A stretch of 64,000 nt of DNA, taken from the NCBI GenBank assembly GCA_903952205.1, contig CAJBEZ010000099.1, positions 62,001-126,000 on the forward strand. The letters run 5' to 3'. Made by a program: the position numbers and the translations under genes. How positions within the stretch are numbered: position 1 is the first letter of the stretch; each line of letters begins with the position of its first letter. This stretch comes from an uncultured Desulfomonile sp. Lineage in GTDB: Bacteria > Desulfobacterota > Desulfomonilia > Desulfomonilales > Desulfomonilaceae. The notes beneath the pieces are model-generated. The model was not told the origin of the DNA, did no database searches, and was given only the letters and a program-made list of their open reading frames with translations. Of this stretch, positions 51,442 to 59,964 are shown one piece after another.

Positions 51442-52251
51442 CTATTTATAGCAATAAAAAACCGATCGCCACTTAATCATTCGGAATTGAAGTTTTGATA
51501 GAGCCTTCTCTACCGCTGAGAACGCCTCCGCATTATGGATTTCGATGATTAGCAAATCAGTTTTGGAAAGCCAATTTTGATCTGGACTCGAGAACACATG
51601 CGCCTCTGCCCCTTCAATATCCATTTTTAAAATGCTAATACGAGGGATCTGGTGCTCACTCATGATGGTATCAATCTGTATGCCTTCCAAATCGAACTCG
51701 GCTTGCTCACGAGGCACTTCCTCTACGTAAGTAAAATTCAGATCATTCTTCAACCGGAGTTTTGAGTTTGATTTCCAAACTCCTTTCTGTAAAAGTGTAC
51801 ACCTCGAAGCATAAGGTGCCAGATTCTGTCGTGCAATTTTATAATTTTGTGGGTTTGCTTCGATAGCTATGACTCGCAAATCGCGGAACCGATTCAAAAA
51901 ATAGACAGATGTGTCCCCAATGTAAGCACCTGCATCAATCATCCATTTCGGTTCAGTCATAAGCGGAAGTCTTCCATATTCTCCGCGTATTATGCAAGAT
52001 ATCACGTGATGAGCGTCTGGAGTTCCCTGCCTTATAAAGAAGGGGTGTTCTAGGCAACGCAAACTAAGGGATATAAGGTCCCCTCCAGCGCGAACATCTT
52101 TCCGACTAGCTTCTCGTAGACGTTGCCATGTTTCACAACCCTCTTTTCTAACTACTTGGAACGAATCTAGGGCGTCCGCTCCTTTTTGATAAACACTTTG
52201 AGGCAAGATACCTCTTAGTGCTGTTCGCAATCGATCCGTGTTCTCTATCAT
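51442..52251 (-). CDS. FkbM family methyltransferase
   Basis: 269 residues. PKWMIDAGAYIGDTSVYFLN (SAM loop), VIAIEANPQNYKIARQNLAP (motif II with Glu), GIQIDTIMSEHQIPRISILK and MDIEGAEAHVFSSPDQNWL (FkbM M-D-x-E-G motif) are all present. FkbM proteins O-methylate sugars or polyketides; here the substrate should be a glycan. A second FkbM gene occurs at 56074-56859. Confidence 0.87.
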   Translation of the reverse strand: MIENTDRLRTALRGILPQSVYQKGADALDSFQVVRKEGCETWQRLREASRKDVRAGGDLISLSLRCLEHPFFIRQGTPDAHHVISCIIRGEYGRLPLMTEPKWMIDAGAYIGDTSVYFLNRFRDLRVIAIEANPQNYKIARQNLAPYASRCTLLQKGVWKSNSKLRLKNDLNFTYVEEVPREQAEFDLEGIQIDTIMSEHQIPRISILKMDIEGAEAHVFSSPDQNWLSKTDLLIIEIHNAEAFSAVEKALSKLQFRMIKWRSVFYCYK

Positions 52252-52384
52252 AACAACCCTACCTGTTCATGTTGGCCACGACTCGCAAAAATTATTTCTG
52301 CCCAGTGTGACGTTCCCTAAGAATTTGCATATTAGGCCCACCATGGCTTTTCGGGTATAGATCCATTTGAACGGGCGAGCCCTA

Positions 52385-53560
52385 TGCTATAGTGCCGCTC
52401 AGTGGCAATAGGCTTGACAAAAGACGCGACATTTGTCCAGAAATTTGATATGTCCCTTCCAACAGATGAAGGGAGTGAAGATGAATGCCTAAGAGTGGTC
52501 TGAGACTTAATACGGAGGATTACAATCAGATCGTCGAGCACCGCTATCTTGCCAAGAAGAGGAAAGATCTTGATTCAAGGGTTCGTCTGAGATCTATTTT
52601 GCTGGTTCATGAAGGCAATACTCTTGGACAAGTTGGTCAAATTCTTGAAGTAGCTCGGAGTACGGTAGAGCGATGGATAAAGAGGTATAGGGATTTAGGC
52701 GTAACGGGCTTGCTTGTGCGAGGACCGTACCAAGGCAAAAAGCCGAGGTTAAGTCTGGACCAGAAGAGGGAACTTGCCATGATGGTTCGACAAGGTCCTG
52801 AAGACAGTGGGTTTGATACTGGGGTCTGGACGTCCCCAATCATTGCAGACTTGGTCAAACGGCGTTTCGGAATCTCATATAGCCCATCTCAGATTCGCAG
52901 GGTTCTTCACGAGGTGGGTTTTTCACTTCAATATCCTAGACAAGAGCTCTCAAAAGCCGATGGGAAACTTCAGGCCACATGGCTTGAGGATGAACTGCCT
53001 GACATTAAAAGAAAGTCCAAAAGGACAATGGCATCCTGATGTATCAAGATGAAGTAAGTTTCAAACAAGCGGGTTCTATTTTTCGACATTGGGCCTTGAA
53101 GGGCATTGGATGTGTGGTGAAGACTCCGCCCACAAGGAAATCCTTGAAGGTGAGGGAGCGGTAACAGTCTGTAATGATCCCAAATTTCACTTCCGATTCG
53201 TCAACTGGTTCAACACCAAGCCTTTTCTGAGCTTTCTTGACCAACTTATCTCCAGATACAAGAATAAAAAGATACACTTGATCCTGGACAACGCCAAGTA
53301 TCACAAGGGTCCCAAAGTAACGAAGTGGCTCAATGGTAAGGAGGATCGCATTGAACTCCACTATCTGCCCCCATACTCGCCAAAATTCAATACGGTCGAA
53401 TATATCTGGAAAGAAACCAGAAGAAAGACCACTCACAACCGGTTCTTCAAAACCTTGAGTGAACTCAAGCAGAGACTGTTCAGAAGATTCAACCGATTTC
53501 AGGGAAATCCTGCGTCGTTGAGAAGCGTGCTTGAATCTTTCGCTTAGGACCCAGTTTCAT
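52385..53560 (+). mobile_element. IS630-family insertion sequence, degenerate
   Basis: A Tc1/mariner-like IS630 element holding the split transposase at 52485-53547. Exact ends are not resolved: the left side may begin near a CTATAGTGCCGCTC stretch at 52387, and the right side ends shortly after the transposase stop, where it abuts coding sequence of another IS630-family element. No clean TA duplication could be confirmed by eye. Confidence 0.6.
52485..53547 (+). pseudogene. IS630-family transposase, frameshifted
   Basis: Three frame segments make one transposase. Segment 1 (52485-53039) has the helix-turn-helix part (GNTLGQVGQILEVARSTVER). At about 53019-53023 an AAAAG run allows a -1 shift to a second frame reading KDNGILMYQDEVSFKQAGSI, the first catalytic Asp region (DEVSF). 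At about 53150 a second shift (probable one-base loss in KV-F-GAV) leads to the frame ending at 53547, with KKIHLILDNAKYHKGPKVTK (second Asp) and LPPYSPKFNTVEYIWKE (final Glu). The first shift could be programmed, as in some IS elements; the second looks like a real lesion, so the copy is probably dead. Confidence 0.8.
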
Positions 53561-53750
53561 TGCGTATCACGATAGTCGTATTGTTTGATGTAATGCCTGA
53601 TCTGTTTTGTAAGTTCCTCTCCGGGATGCCAGATTCCACTTTTGAGAACATCGCGTGTAAGATATTGAACCAGATTTCCACCTGACTTAACCAGGAGGCG
53701 TATGCGGGAGTGAAATGGAGTGTGAATCGACGTCCGTGTGACAGAAATGG
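53561..53750 (-). pseudogene. C-terminal fragment of a second IS630-family transposase
   Basis: On the minus strand one frame reads FTLHFTPAYASWLSQVEIWF, and the adjacent frame continues as LTRDVLKSGIWHPGEELTKQ then IRHYIKQYDYRD. Together they match the end of an IS630-type DDE transposase with one frameshift between IWF and the next part. Its upstream half is missing, and the 3' part of wzy runs into it. On the other side it is cut by the first IS630 copy. It is a relic of an earlier insertion. Confidence 0.7.
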
Positions 53751-55243
53751 TGTATAGTGTTGCTCACTTGTCCATCCTGGACAGATTTGGCCAATTTGAG
53801 GGGTAGGGGAACGAAAGTCTTTATTAAATACCAAGTTCCGGCCATTAAAGGCAAACTACCCACAAAGGTCGGAACAAATGGAGATTCTACTGAAGATCCG
53901 TATCCTATGCCAAGGAATATTATGGGTAAATACCTGATGTCATTGTTTCGCCAATAGTAATAGGTTTTGTGTGAAAGGATAGCCAAAACGACTCCAATAA
54001 AAAGGCTTGCGCTAATAACCAGAAGCCATCCCCCAGACCCATATAAGTCTCCGAAAACAGTTGGAGCTAACGAGCTACCTTCATTTCCAGTTTTGCGCTT
54101 GTATAGATCAAGACCCACATTGGTAGTGGAGGGTTTGTCTTTCCATAGGATTCTGGGAACAAAAACTATAGCCAATCGGTCCATGCTGCCTAAACCCGCT
54201 CCTGAATCATATTCGCTCATGATGTAACCTTGAACATTTGAAAACGACAAACGGGTCCACAATGCCTGAGTAGTACGATCCGAATAATCAATGCTATCGT
54301 TCGAATCAAACACCATATAGTCCCAAACAAAACTGATTGAATCTCCGAACGTGTCGAAATTTTTGGATCGGCCCAAGTCTGATAACGGTTTATACCATGA
54401 AAAAAAAAGTACAACGACTGCAGCGCCAACTAACAATATGGTTTTTTTTCTTGTGGCCAGAAACGCTGCCAATAAGCAGACCACTAAAGGCACCAGAACG
54501 CCAGACTTTGAATAAGTAGGCAATGCTAATCCCATTTCGAATATCAGTAAAGAGAAAGCAAGGATCCGAAGAGATTTCATAGCCTTGAAATATAGGTAAG
54601 AGACCAAAAACAAACATACTAAGGTCAATCTCCCAGTCTGAGCCAAAGAGGATGGAATAGCCCAGCCTGCATCCAGATAACTATTCAACAGTACAAGACA
54701 TCTTACGGGAACGGAAAAGGCCAAAATGACAATTGTAAATCTCGATACGGCGCGGTAATCGAAAATATATTGTTCGTTCTTGTTGGACATGTTTGACAAA
54801 TAATTACGGGACATCATAACATAGCCTAGACACACCATGAAAATGCCAACAGCGTTCAGCAGATTAGTGCGAAGCAAAAGTTCATCTCTAACATGGAAAA
54901 GCGAATCTAAATGCCGCACGGAATCAGCATTTCCATAAAAGTAAATAAGAGGTCCGCCCCCAAAACAAACGCCACACGCAAAGATGAACCATGACACAGC
55001 TCCAAGAATAAACACCGGATCATCCCTAATGGCTCCCAATACCGTCAGACCGCAACCAACAATAAGAAGCATCGGGAGAAAACCGTTCGCCAATTCTATG
55101 GTCTCTATATTTCCCGAGACACCCGTCACCACGTAGCACAGGATCATTAAAAAGCTGAGCAACAACATTAACTTCAGCGACATCATATTTGGGCTGACTT
55201 TTTTTTTGTGGAGACACAAGTGTTGGTTCATTACGTTTTTCAA
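53687..55243 (-). CDS. wzy: Wzy-type oligosaccharide repeat-unit polymerase (O-antigen polymerase family), 3' end altered by IS sequence
   Basis: 518 residues with about 11-12 hydrophobic helices and a large periplasmic loop containing YSDRTTQALWTRLSFSNVQG, then SMDRLAIVFVPRILWKDKPS, and FGDLYGSGGWLLVISASLFI, as in Wzy polymerases (conserved Arg in the loop). It polymerises repeat units at the periplasmic face. The last about 30 residues (after LPLKLAKS, about 53770) are read out of frame from the IS630-family remnant, so the native C-terminus is lost. The gene ends overlap a remnant frame. It starts 4 bases inside the upstream glycosyltransferase gene (ATGA overlap). Confidence 0.82.
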   Translation of the reverse strand: MKNVMNQHLCLHKKKVSPNMMSLKLMLLLSFLMILCYVVTGVSGNIETIELANGFLPMLLIVGCGLTVLGAIRDDPVFILGAVSWFIFACGVCFGGGPLIYFYGNADSVRHLDSLFHVRDELLLRTNLLNAVGIFMVCLGYVMMSRNYLSNMSNKNEQYIFDYRAVSRFTIVILAFSVPVRCLVLLNSYLDAGWAIPSSLAQTGRLTLVCLFLVSYLYFKAMKSLRILAFSLLIFEMGLALPTYSKSGVLVPLVVCLLAAFLATRKKTILLVGAAVVVLFFSWYKPLSDLGRSKNFDTFGDSISFVWDYMVFDSNDSIDYSDRTTQALWTRLSFSNVQGYIMSEYDSGAGLGSMDRLAIVFVPRILWKDKPSTTNVGLDLYKRKTGNEGSSLAPTVFGDLYGSGGWLLVISASLFIGVVLAILSHKTYYYWRNNDIRYLPIIFLGIGYGSSVESPFVPTFVGSLPLMAGTWYLIKTFVPLPLKLAKSVQDGQVSNTIHHFCHTDVDSHSISLPHTPPG

Positions 55244-56073
55244 TGCACTGTTCTGGTCTTAATAATATCCGCAAGTTTTTTGTTTCTATACCATCGGTGA
55301 AGGCGACGTGAAACGACACCAGGCATCAACCTTTTTAAAATTGAACGCCATCTAGTTGACTCCTGTTGACGCAAGAACAGTTTTTGGGTTTTTGTCAAAA
55401 TATCGCGATGATTTAAATCAACGTTGACTCTCGATTGCCTACATATAGTCAAGCCTTCTTCTAACCAGCGCCCTCTCTCCAAACAATGCCTGTAATCTAT
55501 TATGGGCTCATATACTCCCCAATATTTCCCAGGGAGCCTCTCGCTCAGTAGCGACCCGTAAACTTCAAAATCCCATGCCGAAAATCCGGGCATTGCAATT
55601 TTACGCAACAAGTCCGTTTTCCAGATCGCGACCTGGGTTGAAATCCTGTAATCTTCACCGGCCGAGATCACTCCTAAGTTATTGAACTCCTGGCATCTTC
55701 TAGACGGGGGGGGTGGCGATGGCTTCAAACGCAAGCAATCCACATCATTATGTACCGCTATATTTACCATTCCCTGGACGTCGACCGTGTCAACGTTACG
55801 AATAAGCAAGAAATCCTCAAGAAACATTATCACTCTATCAGAATCAATCTTGTCGAGCATATGATGCAGATTGGATGCCCAATCCACATCTGCCCCAACA
55901 CATATTGTGGTCACGTCGTCGCCATCGTACTTCTCGTAATTGGATCCCAAATACACATTGTACGGACAATCAGGCCACTTCTTACGAAAAATCTCGAAGA
56001 AAGGCCGCCAGATATCAGAATAATTGTCACATGAAACTACGAGAATTGGAATATGGATCGAATCAGAGATCAT
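55240..56073 (-). CDS. Putative glycosyltransferase (GT-A-like), family not resolved
   Basis: 277 residues. IPILVVSCDNYSDIWRPFFE and WPDCPYNVYLGSNYEKYDGD resemble the N-terminal half of GT-A enzymes, and SDRVIMFLEDFLLIRNVDT carries an E-D pattern in the place of the metal-binding D-x-D. GFSAWDFEVYGSLLSERLPG follows. Similar small proteins occur in O-antigen loci without a tested function. It overlaps wzy by 4 bases and starts directly at the stop of the FkbM gene upstream, so it is cotranscribed. Confidence 0.65.
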   Translation of the reverse strand: MISDSIHIPILVVSCDNYSDIWRPFFEIFRKKWPDCPYNVYLGSNYEKYDGDDVTTICVGADVDWASNLHHMLDKIDSDRVIMFLEDFLLIRNVDTVDVQGMVNIAVHNDVDCLRLKPSPPPPSRRCQEFNNLGVISAGEDYRISTQVAIWKTDLLRKIAMPGFSAWDFEVYGSLLSERLPGKYWGVYEPIIDYRHCLERGRWLEEGLTICRQSRVNVDLNHRDILTKTQKLFLRQQESTRWRSILKRLMPGVVSRRLHRWYRNKKLADIIKTRTVH

Positions 56074-56859
56074 CTACTCACGTGACAAGGCCAAGAAATT
56101 AGTGGTGATAAATATTTCATAGGTTTCCTTATAGTTTTCTATTGGAAACAATCCCTTTTTGAGCACCCGAAACAACTTGAACCTGCCATTTAATAAATAA
56201 TAGAAATCTTGAAAAAATGTCCGTGAGTCTATATTGCATCCGCCAAATTCAAACTGGATGGCTCCGACCCCGTCTTTGGCAAGCAGCAGTTCGGCTCCTT
56301 TTAGAACTTCCAATTCGTGGCCTTCAACATCCAACTTCAAAAAATGAATAAAATCTATCCCATGTTCCTGGCAAAAGATATCAATTGTGGACACTTTTAC
56401 AGTTTCTGGAATTTCCATAGTGATTCCGAAATGGTCTAATCTTCGTTTGTAGAAACTGGCTATACCGCTTTCGGGAGCGTTGGAGTAAAGTATCAGAGAA
56501 TCATCCTTTTCACCCATCGCGATGTTTGAGAGATGAACACCCTCACGTCCAGCTAATCGACTTTCCAATCTTGAGTATGAGGAAGCCGCCGGTTCGAAAC
56601 AGTAAAGTTCCACTTTATTGGACAGCTTTGAGATGACTTGTTCCGCGTAATCTCCAACATTTGCTCCGACATCGAAAATTATGAAAGGGGGCTGGCTGTT
56701 CAAATTCGCAAATAGGACATCCAGAACAAACGACTCACCACTACAGACGACACCCCCACCTTCTCCAATGTTCATACCGCTCAATGCAGTTCTGAATAGA
56801 CGTTCCCAAATAGGTTGGAACCCGGCAAAACCAGCCATTTTTTTCAGAGTTGTCTTCAT
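56074..56859 (-). CDS. FkbM family methyltransferase
   Basis: 261 residues. IIFDVGANVGDYAEQVISKL (SAM loop), ELYCFEPAASSYSRLESRLA, IDIFCQEHGIDFIHFLKLDV and EGHELEVLKGAELLLAKDGV (LDVEGHE, FkbM signature) are clear. Adjacent to the GT-A-like gene and 15 bases after a GT4 gene on the same strand. Confidence 0.88.
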   Translation of the reverse strand: MKTTLKKMAGFAGFQPIWERLFRTALSGMNIGEGGGVVCSGESFVLDVLFANLNSQPPFIIFDVGANVGDYAEQVISKLSNKVELYCFEPAASSYSRLESRLAGREGVHLSNIAMGEKDDSLILYSNAPESGIASFYKRRLDHFGITMEIPETVKVSTIDIFCQEHGIDFIHFLKLDVEGHELEVLKGAELLLAKDGVGAIQFEFGGCNIDSRTFFQDFYYLLNGRFKLFRVLKKGLFPIENYKETYEIFITTNFLALSRE

Positions 56860-56874
56860 AATATTTTCAAAATG

Positions 56875-58023
56875 TTATGCCGGCATTGCATTACGGGTAA
56901 CCAAAGTTTCCAGAAAAGTATTTATAGGGGAAAAATGTTTTTCTAATAATAACTCAGTCTCAAAATGTCGTAAAGCCCCCTTTTGAAAACGAGGGTAATT
57001 AGAAATAATAAAATTGGCTGCATTCATAATTTTATTGGGCGCTGTCACTGAAAACCCAGACGAAAAAGCAATTAACTGATCAGAAATCAGCGGTAGCATA
57101 TTACTAATTACTGGTTTCCCACAGCGGAGAAAATGACAAAGCTTTCCTGAAGCATGCCCAACATATTTTATGTTGGGCGACTCATGGTCGTAAAACACAA
57201 GCCCAATATCGCAGGAATCTATAACATCATCGAGCAGATCGTTAGGCAAGTCAGCATTTGAGACCAAGACGTTTTGTGGCAATGAATTATTAAAAAACGC
57301 TCTTACCTGTGCAAAACTGCCTCTAACATGCATGATTAATTTATGGTTTGTGGGCCAGTAGCGACTTGCTTCCACTAGTTGACTTGACCAAGCCCACTCG
57401 CCTAAAGACCCAGCATATAATAAAATGAAGTCGGTTTCTGCCAATTGGAATTTTTCCTTGAGGTAATTGGATCGTCTTAACCTAGGAGGTCCTATAGGTG
57501 CATTCGGGAAAGTAAGAATCTTACTCAGCGGAATTCGGCTATCAGCGGCCATCAGCTCGGCTCTTATATGATCTTGCGTTATAACGAAAGCAGCTTTGAG
57601 GATAAGTCTCTTTTCCATCCACACATATTGGGGGTACCATATTCTAGTTTTGTCATACGAGAGCATCAACTCAAGGGATTCATAAACCAAGAATGGGACG
57701 TGTTTGAATTTTGAAAACAGGTAACCCGAGACTAAACCCGGTGGATCTACGCCAATACAAACATCATAGCTATGCTTGGTTGACGTCAGAACCCAATTTA
57801 GGAACGCCAGGAAATTCGGAATCCATCTTCTCAAACAACTCTCAAACTTGCGATTCATTTCAAATACAGATATTCGGTTGTCCTGAAAACGTACCACCGT
57901 GTTGGTGCTAGCTACGGTGAATACATCTACACGGTGGCCCGCAGATGCTAGCATGTTGATCAAATTGTAAGAGCAAGGCAAGTAAGCCATGGTGTTCAAT
58001 GGGCACAAAAATGCTATGTTCAT
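56875..58023 (-). CDS. Glycosyltransferase family 4-like
   Basis: 382 residues. MNIAFLCPLNTMAYLPCSYN and VRVFTV-like start (AGHRVDVFTVASTNTVVRFQ), then DFILLYAGSLGEWAWSSQLV and a C-terminal ASGKLCHFLRCGKPVISNML. The GT-B arrangement is clear, though the donor-site motif is less typical than in the other GT4 proteins here. Start ATG 58023 is the first codon of the usual MNIAFL N-terminus. Confidence 0.82.
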   Translation of the reverse strand: MNIAFLCPLNTMAYLPCSYNLINMLASAGHRVDVFTVASTNTVVRFQDNRISVFEMNRKFESCLRRWIPNFLAFLNWVLTSTKHSYDVCIGVDPPGLVSGYLFSKFKHVPFLVYESLELMLSYDKTRIWYPQYVWMEKRLILKAAFVITQDHIRAELMAADSRIPLSKILTFPNAPIGPPRLRRSNYLKEKFQLAETDFILLYAGSLGEWAWSSQLVEASRYWPTNHKLIMHVRGSFAQVRAFFNNSLPQNVLVSNADLPNDLLDDVIDSCDIGLVFYDHESPNIKYVGHASGKLCHFLRCGKPVISNMLPLISDQLIAFSSGFSVTAPNKIMNAANFIISNYPRFQKGALRHFETELLLEKHFSPINTFLETLVTRNAMPA

Positions 58024-58084
58024 TGACGTAATATTTAGTAAATCCTGTATGTTAAATGTTTTATTATTGTCCCCCTCGGGGAAT

Positions 58085-58640
58085 GGGAGAAAAACCCTCG
58101 CCTTTAGGCGAAGACTTCAGTAGGCTTGGGGTATTATGCAACACTATCGCAAGACATCGCACGCGGTTTATGACATCAAGCTGAATCTGGTATGGATCAC
58201 AAAATACCGCAAGCCGGTTCTTCATGGCGATGTGGCGATTCGGCTTCGGGATTTGATCCGCGAGATTTGTAAGTCTTTGGATGTTGAAATCATAAAAGGT
58301 CATGTTTCAAAAGACCATTTGCATATCTTGGTGTCTTCTCCAGCCAATTTGGCGGTTTCAAAACTGATGCAAAGCTTCAAGGGAAAAACGTCTCGCAAGC
58401 TATTAAGCGAATATCGAAGTCTCTCCCGGGAATTTTGGGGACGTCATCTATGGGCTCGCGGATATTTTGTAGCAAGCAGCGGCAACGTCACAGATGACAT
58501 AATAGCGCAATACATCGCGATGCAAGACAAAATGGAGCGAGCCCGTGATGACGACTTCGCGATAGGCGACAACGCCTGAAGTCGACTTACAGTCGACAAA
58601 CGGGAAGCCACCGCCTTACAGGCGGTGGAGCCTTCACTTT
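58085..58640. mobile_element. IS200/IS605-group element (tnpA only)
   Basis: It contains tnpA (58136-58579). The left-end hairpin is TCGCC-TTTA-GGCGA at about 58098-58111, upstream of tnpA. The right end has two hairpins: GTCGACT-TAC-AGTCGAC (58581-58597) and CCACCGCC-TTACA-GGCGGTGG (58608-58628). These subterminal hairpins and the absence of terminal inverted repeats fit IS200-type elements. Exact cleavage sites are not resolved. It interrupts the glycan operon between two minus-strand genes without breaking either. Confidence 0.8.
58136..58579 (+). CDS. tnpA: IS200/IS605 family Y1 transposase TnpA
   Basis: 147 residues, the usual length. The HUH motif is H-L-H in VSKDHLHILVSSPANL; the catalytic Tyr lies in the C-terminal helix IIAQYIAMQDKM. 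SKLMQSFKGKTSRKLL and FWGRHLWARGYFVASSGNVT are standard for the family. It cleaves and rejoins single-stranded DNA at hairpins. No TnpB is present. The frame is intact, so the element may be active. Confidence 0.93.
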   Translation: MQHYRKTSHAVYDIKLNLVWITKYRKPVLHGDVAIRLRDLIREICKSLDVEIIKGHVSKDHLHILVSSPANLAVSKLMQSFKGKTSRKLLSEYRSLSREFWGRHLWARGYFVASSGNVTDDIIAQYIAMQDKMERARDDDFAIGDNA

Positions 58641-58685
58641 TCCTGAACGGCCTTGATCAAAACCAGACCAAGCGTAATATCCATT

Positions 58686-59441
58686 TTAAATCGCACGCAA
58701 AATAAAGCAACATAGCCAGTCAGTTAGTTGAACATTCCGATCAATGTCCATCCATGGAAACACTGTCAACAATTCTAGGTTGTTGAGCGTTGCCAAGTGT
58801 TTCACTTCCTGAACAAAAAGTGGTCGCATGAAATGGTGCTCAGTCACCTCACTAATTTTCTGATGACCGAACGTTTCCAAGACATCAAATCTTATATCTA
58901 TTACTTGGTTTACAAGATCGAAAGTAGGAGTTGCGTTTCGGACAACACGTTTTTCCTCTGCTACCAGTTCTTTTCGCCGAAAAATTGGAGGTTCATGAAA
59001 AACGCCTGGTCCAAACCAGCTATCAAATACAAACAGTCCTTTCGGATTTAAATGGTGACGAGCTGTATAAAAAGCGCTCAACAGATCCTCATTTCTGGTC
59101 ATATAGTTCATGACAGCAAACATAGAAATAATAGCGTCAAATTTCTTATCCAATCTCAGATCACATATGTCTGCCTCATGAAAAATTACTTTCCCTGCGC
59201 TTTCCTTTTTCTGGGCTAAGCGTAACATTTCTATGGAACGGTCTACACCGACTACTGAATAGCCACGGCGTGCCAAAATAATTGCATGACCTCCAGTACC
59301 ACAACCGAGGTCCAGTATTGTTTTCAACCGCTTAGAAGCGTAACGTGTGAAAATAAATTCTAAGAAATCACATTCTGCTTCGTAAGCTTTATCCTGATAA
59401 AGAAAATCATAAAATGATGCGTATTGTCCAAAAACAGTCAT
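58686..59441 (-). CDS. Class I SAM-dependent methyltransferase
   Basis: 251 residues. TILDLGCGTGGHAIILARRG (SAM loop), YSVVGVDRSIEMLRLAQKKE, FDAIISMFAVMNYMTRNEDL and HHLNPKGLFVFDSWFGPGVF are all typical of Methyltransf_25/11 proteins. It is probably a sugar or glycan methyltransferase by context. It is separated from the cupin gene by 38 bases. Confidence 0.85.
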   Translation of the reverse strand: MTVFGQYASFYDFLYQDKAYEAECDFLEFIFTRYASKRLKTILDLGCGTGGHAIILARRGYSVVGVDRSIEMLRLAQKKESAGKVIFHEADICDLRLDKKFDAIISMFAVMNYMTRNEDLLSAFYTARHHLNPKGLFVFDSWFGPGVFHEPPIFRRKELVAEEKRVVRNATPTFDLVNQVIDIRFDVLETFGHQKISEVTEHHFMRPLFVQEVKHLATLNNLELLTVFPWMDIDRNVQLTDWLCCFILRAI

Positions 59442-59479
59442 GTTTATTTGGAATTTCCTCCGAGAATTAATTTCAAACT

Positions 59480-59896
59480 TTAAAATCGCTCTTTTTCATC
59501 CAAACCAGTGTATGGTCCCTGTTTGATTTCTAAAAGAACTGTATCTTCCAGCATTCTAAATCCATGTCCACCGCCTACCATCAGCATGATGTCACCGGGA
59601 AATAGGTCTCGAGTGGCAACCAGTTTGTGATTGTCATTGTAGATATCTATTAAACAATGACCTTTCTTTACGACCAAGACCTCAGATGTCCCAATTAGCT
59701 TCCGCTCTATTGATCTGTGAACATGACGCGCAATTTCACCCCCAGCGCAATAAACAACGTATCCAACCTGTTGTTTCCATTCGGGGGGCGTAAGGAAAGT
59801 TGTTTCCGTTGGTACAAGTTCGGATCTAATGAGATAGCATAAAGGTATCCCATCCCAAAGAATGCGTTCTATTTTGTCCTGAATTTCGGCCTTCAA
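59480..59896 (-). CDS. Cupin-fold protein
   Basis: 138 residues, a small single-domain cupin. GGEIARHVHRSIERKLIGTS (H-x-H metal site), EVLVVKKGHCLIDIYNDN and LFPGDIMLMVGGGHGFRMLE (second cupin motif with His) are seen. Such cupins occur in glycan clusters as sugar epimerases/isomerases or as unknown partners. No closer assignment can be made. Confidence 0.75.
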   Translation of the reverse strand: MKAEIQDKIERILWDGIPLCYLIRSELVPTETTFLTPPEWKQQVGYVVYCAGGEIARHVHRSIERKLIGTSEVLVVKKGHCLIDIYNDNHKLVATRDLFPGDIMLMVGGGHGFRMLEDTVLLEIKQGPYTGLDEKERF

Positions 59897-59964
59897 GATA
59901 ACGTACCTACAGTCGAATTAATTTCAATTGTCTAAAATTGCTCCTGGAGCGATGGTCTCGTGGT

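Noticed and set aside
53687-53770. C-terminal tail of wzy as a native functional end
   Set aside because: The tail is read from the IS630-family remnant in a different frame from the transposase.
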